In this document: piece by piece, positions 31,838 to 32,152 of the stretch
Position numbering within the stretch: the first letter of the stretch is position 1
Layout of the letters: every line of letters starts with the position of its first letter
From: Bacteroidetes bacterium GWF2_35_48
GTDB taxonomy: Bacteria > Bacteroidota > Bacteroidia > Bacteroidales > GWF2-35-48
Length of the DNA stretch: 32,152 nt
Assembly: GCA_001769125.1 (NCBI GenBank)
Contig: MEOG01000053.1
Coordinates: forward strand, 1-32,152
Direction of reading: 5' to 3'
Notes under the pieces: model-generated
Database searches by the model: none
Told to the model about the DNA's origin: nothing
What the model saw: only the letters and a program-made list of their open reading frames with translations
Made by a program: the position numbers and the translations under genes

Positions 31838-31871
31838 AAATCCCTTTAAGTCGTGAAACCTAAAGGGATTT
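31838..31871 (-). terminator. Intrinsic terminator after tRNA-Ser
   Basis: A perfect 11-bp stem (AAATCCCTTTA / TAAAGGGATTT) with a 12-base loop. On the minus strand it is followed by TTATTTAAAA after a TTTTT run. It is 35 bp from the 3' end of the tRNA. The bases 31712-31837 hold no gene. Confidence 0.75.
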
Positions 31872-31904
31872 GAGTCATTTTGATGTCAATTGACATACTT
31901 ACCT

Positions 31905-31994
<90 letters not shown>

Positions 31995-32015
31995 GGGAAA
32001 TTTCTGAAAGAGGTG

Positions 32016-32023
32016 CAAATATA
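32016..32023 (-). promoter_or_regulatory. -7 box of tRNA-Ser
   Basis: The minus strand reads TATATTTG, a full match to TAnnTTTG, 22-29 bp before the tRNA 5' end. Confidence 0.65.
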
Positions 32024-32152
32024 AAACTTATTTTTCACACTGCAAAAAAGAAAAAACCAAATTAATTAGTGTCAGCAAGAAAACCCCTAAAAAATTTTCT
32101 CTAAAAAAAATAGAGTCATAATATTTTTCTATTTTTTCTTTACAATTTTTTT

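Noticed and set aside
32066-32090. Possible fourth MITE end (AGTGTCAGCAAGAAAAC)
   Set aside because: It matches only parts of the AGTGCTTGATAAGAAAAC end, and the window stops before an opposite end could be seen.

Overview
The window is AT-rich DNA from a free-living-type member of the Bacteroidota, most likely Bacteroidales-like or a related lineage. The evidence is four secreted proteins with Por/type IX secretion C-terminal sorting domains, lipoproteins with Bacteroidota-style lipoboxes, and many promoters that fit the Bacteroidota -7 box TAnnTTTG. It is a chromosomal region of mixed housekeeping and surface genes. I see no phage, conjugative or CRISPR locus.

Layout. Positions 1-6500 (minus strand) hold three large type IX secretion cargo proteins: a beta-helix/CBM protein, a five-bladed-propeller glycosidase-like protein and an LVIVD-type propeller. 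Positions 6745-11311 (minus) hold a large ABCG-type ABC transporter and a two-gene unit (lipoprotein plus small secreted protein). Positions 11312-11862 are a repeat-rich gap, followed by a lone acyl carrier protein. Positions 12130-14940 (minus) hold a fourth type IX cargo protein and a YkuD-type L,D-transpeptidase-like protein. A periodic repeat array (14968-15161) separates the latter from mnmE. Then come a lipoprotein/polyprenyl sugar-phosphate transferase pair, a Gfo/Idh/MocA oxidoreductase divergent from pcm, a YefM-type antitoxin whose YoeB partner is broken, an MBL-fold hydrolase and a small membrane protein. Next are gcvP, a gene-poor stretch with three repeats, mqnC (futalosine-pathway menaquinone synthesis), tRNA-Arg(TCT), ackA, a membrane Fe-S (HdrD/GlpC-like) oxidoreductase and tRNA-Ser(GCT).

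How it fits together. MqnC (menaquinone), the membrane Fe-S oxidoreductase (probable quinone-linked electron transfer), acetate kinase and the glycine cleavage P-protein fit a respiratory or fermentative heterotroph. The secreted glycosidase-like and beta-helix proteins fit polysaccharide use at the cell surface.

The most unusual content is non-coding. First, there is an array of 18 hexamer cores (consensus CNATNG) spaced almost exactly 11 bp apart, with a 56-bp higher-order duplication and a switch of core orientation. It lies directly 5' of the L,D-transpeptidase-like gene. Second, there is a family of about 95-155-bp MITE-like elements with terminal inverted repeats in three places. One copy carries a 21-bp hairpin repeat apparently inserted inside it, and that copy ends 30 bp before the TTG start of mqnC. 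Third, there is a second palindrome family in two copies, one of them split by a 24-bp insertion exactly at its centre. These suggest a genome in which small palindromic repeats spread and nest within each other.
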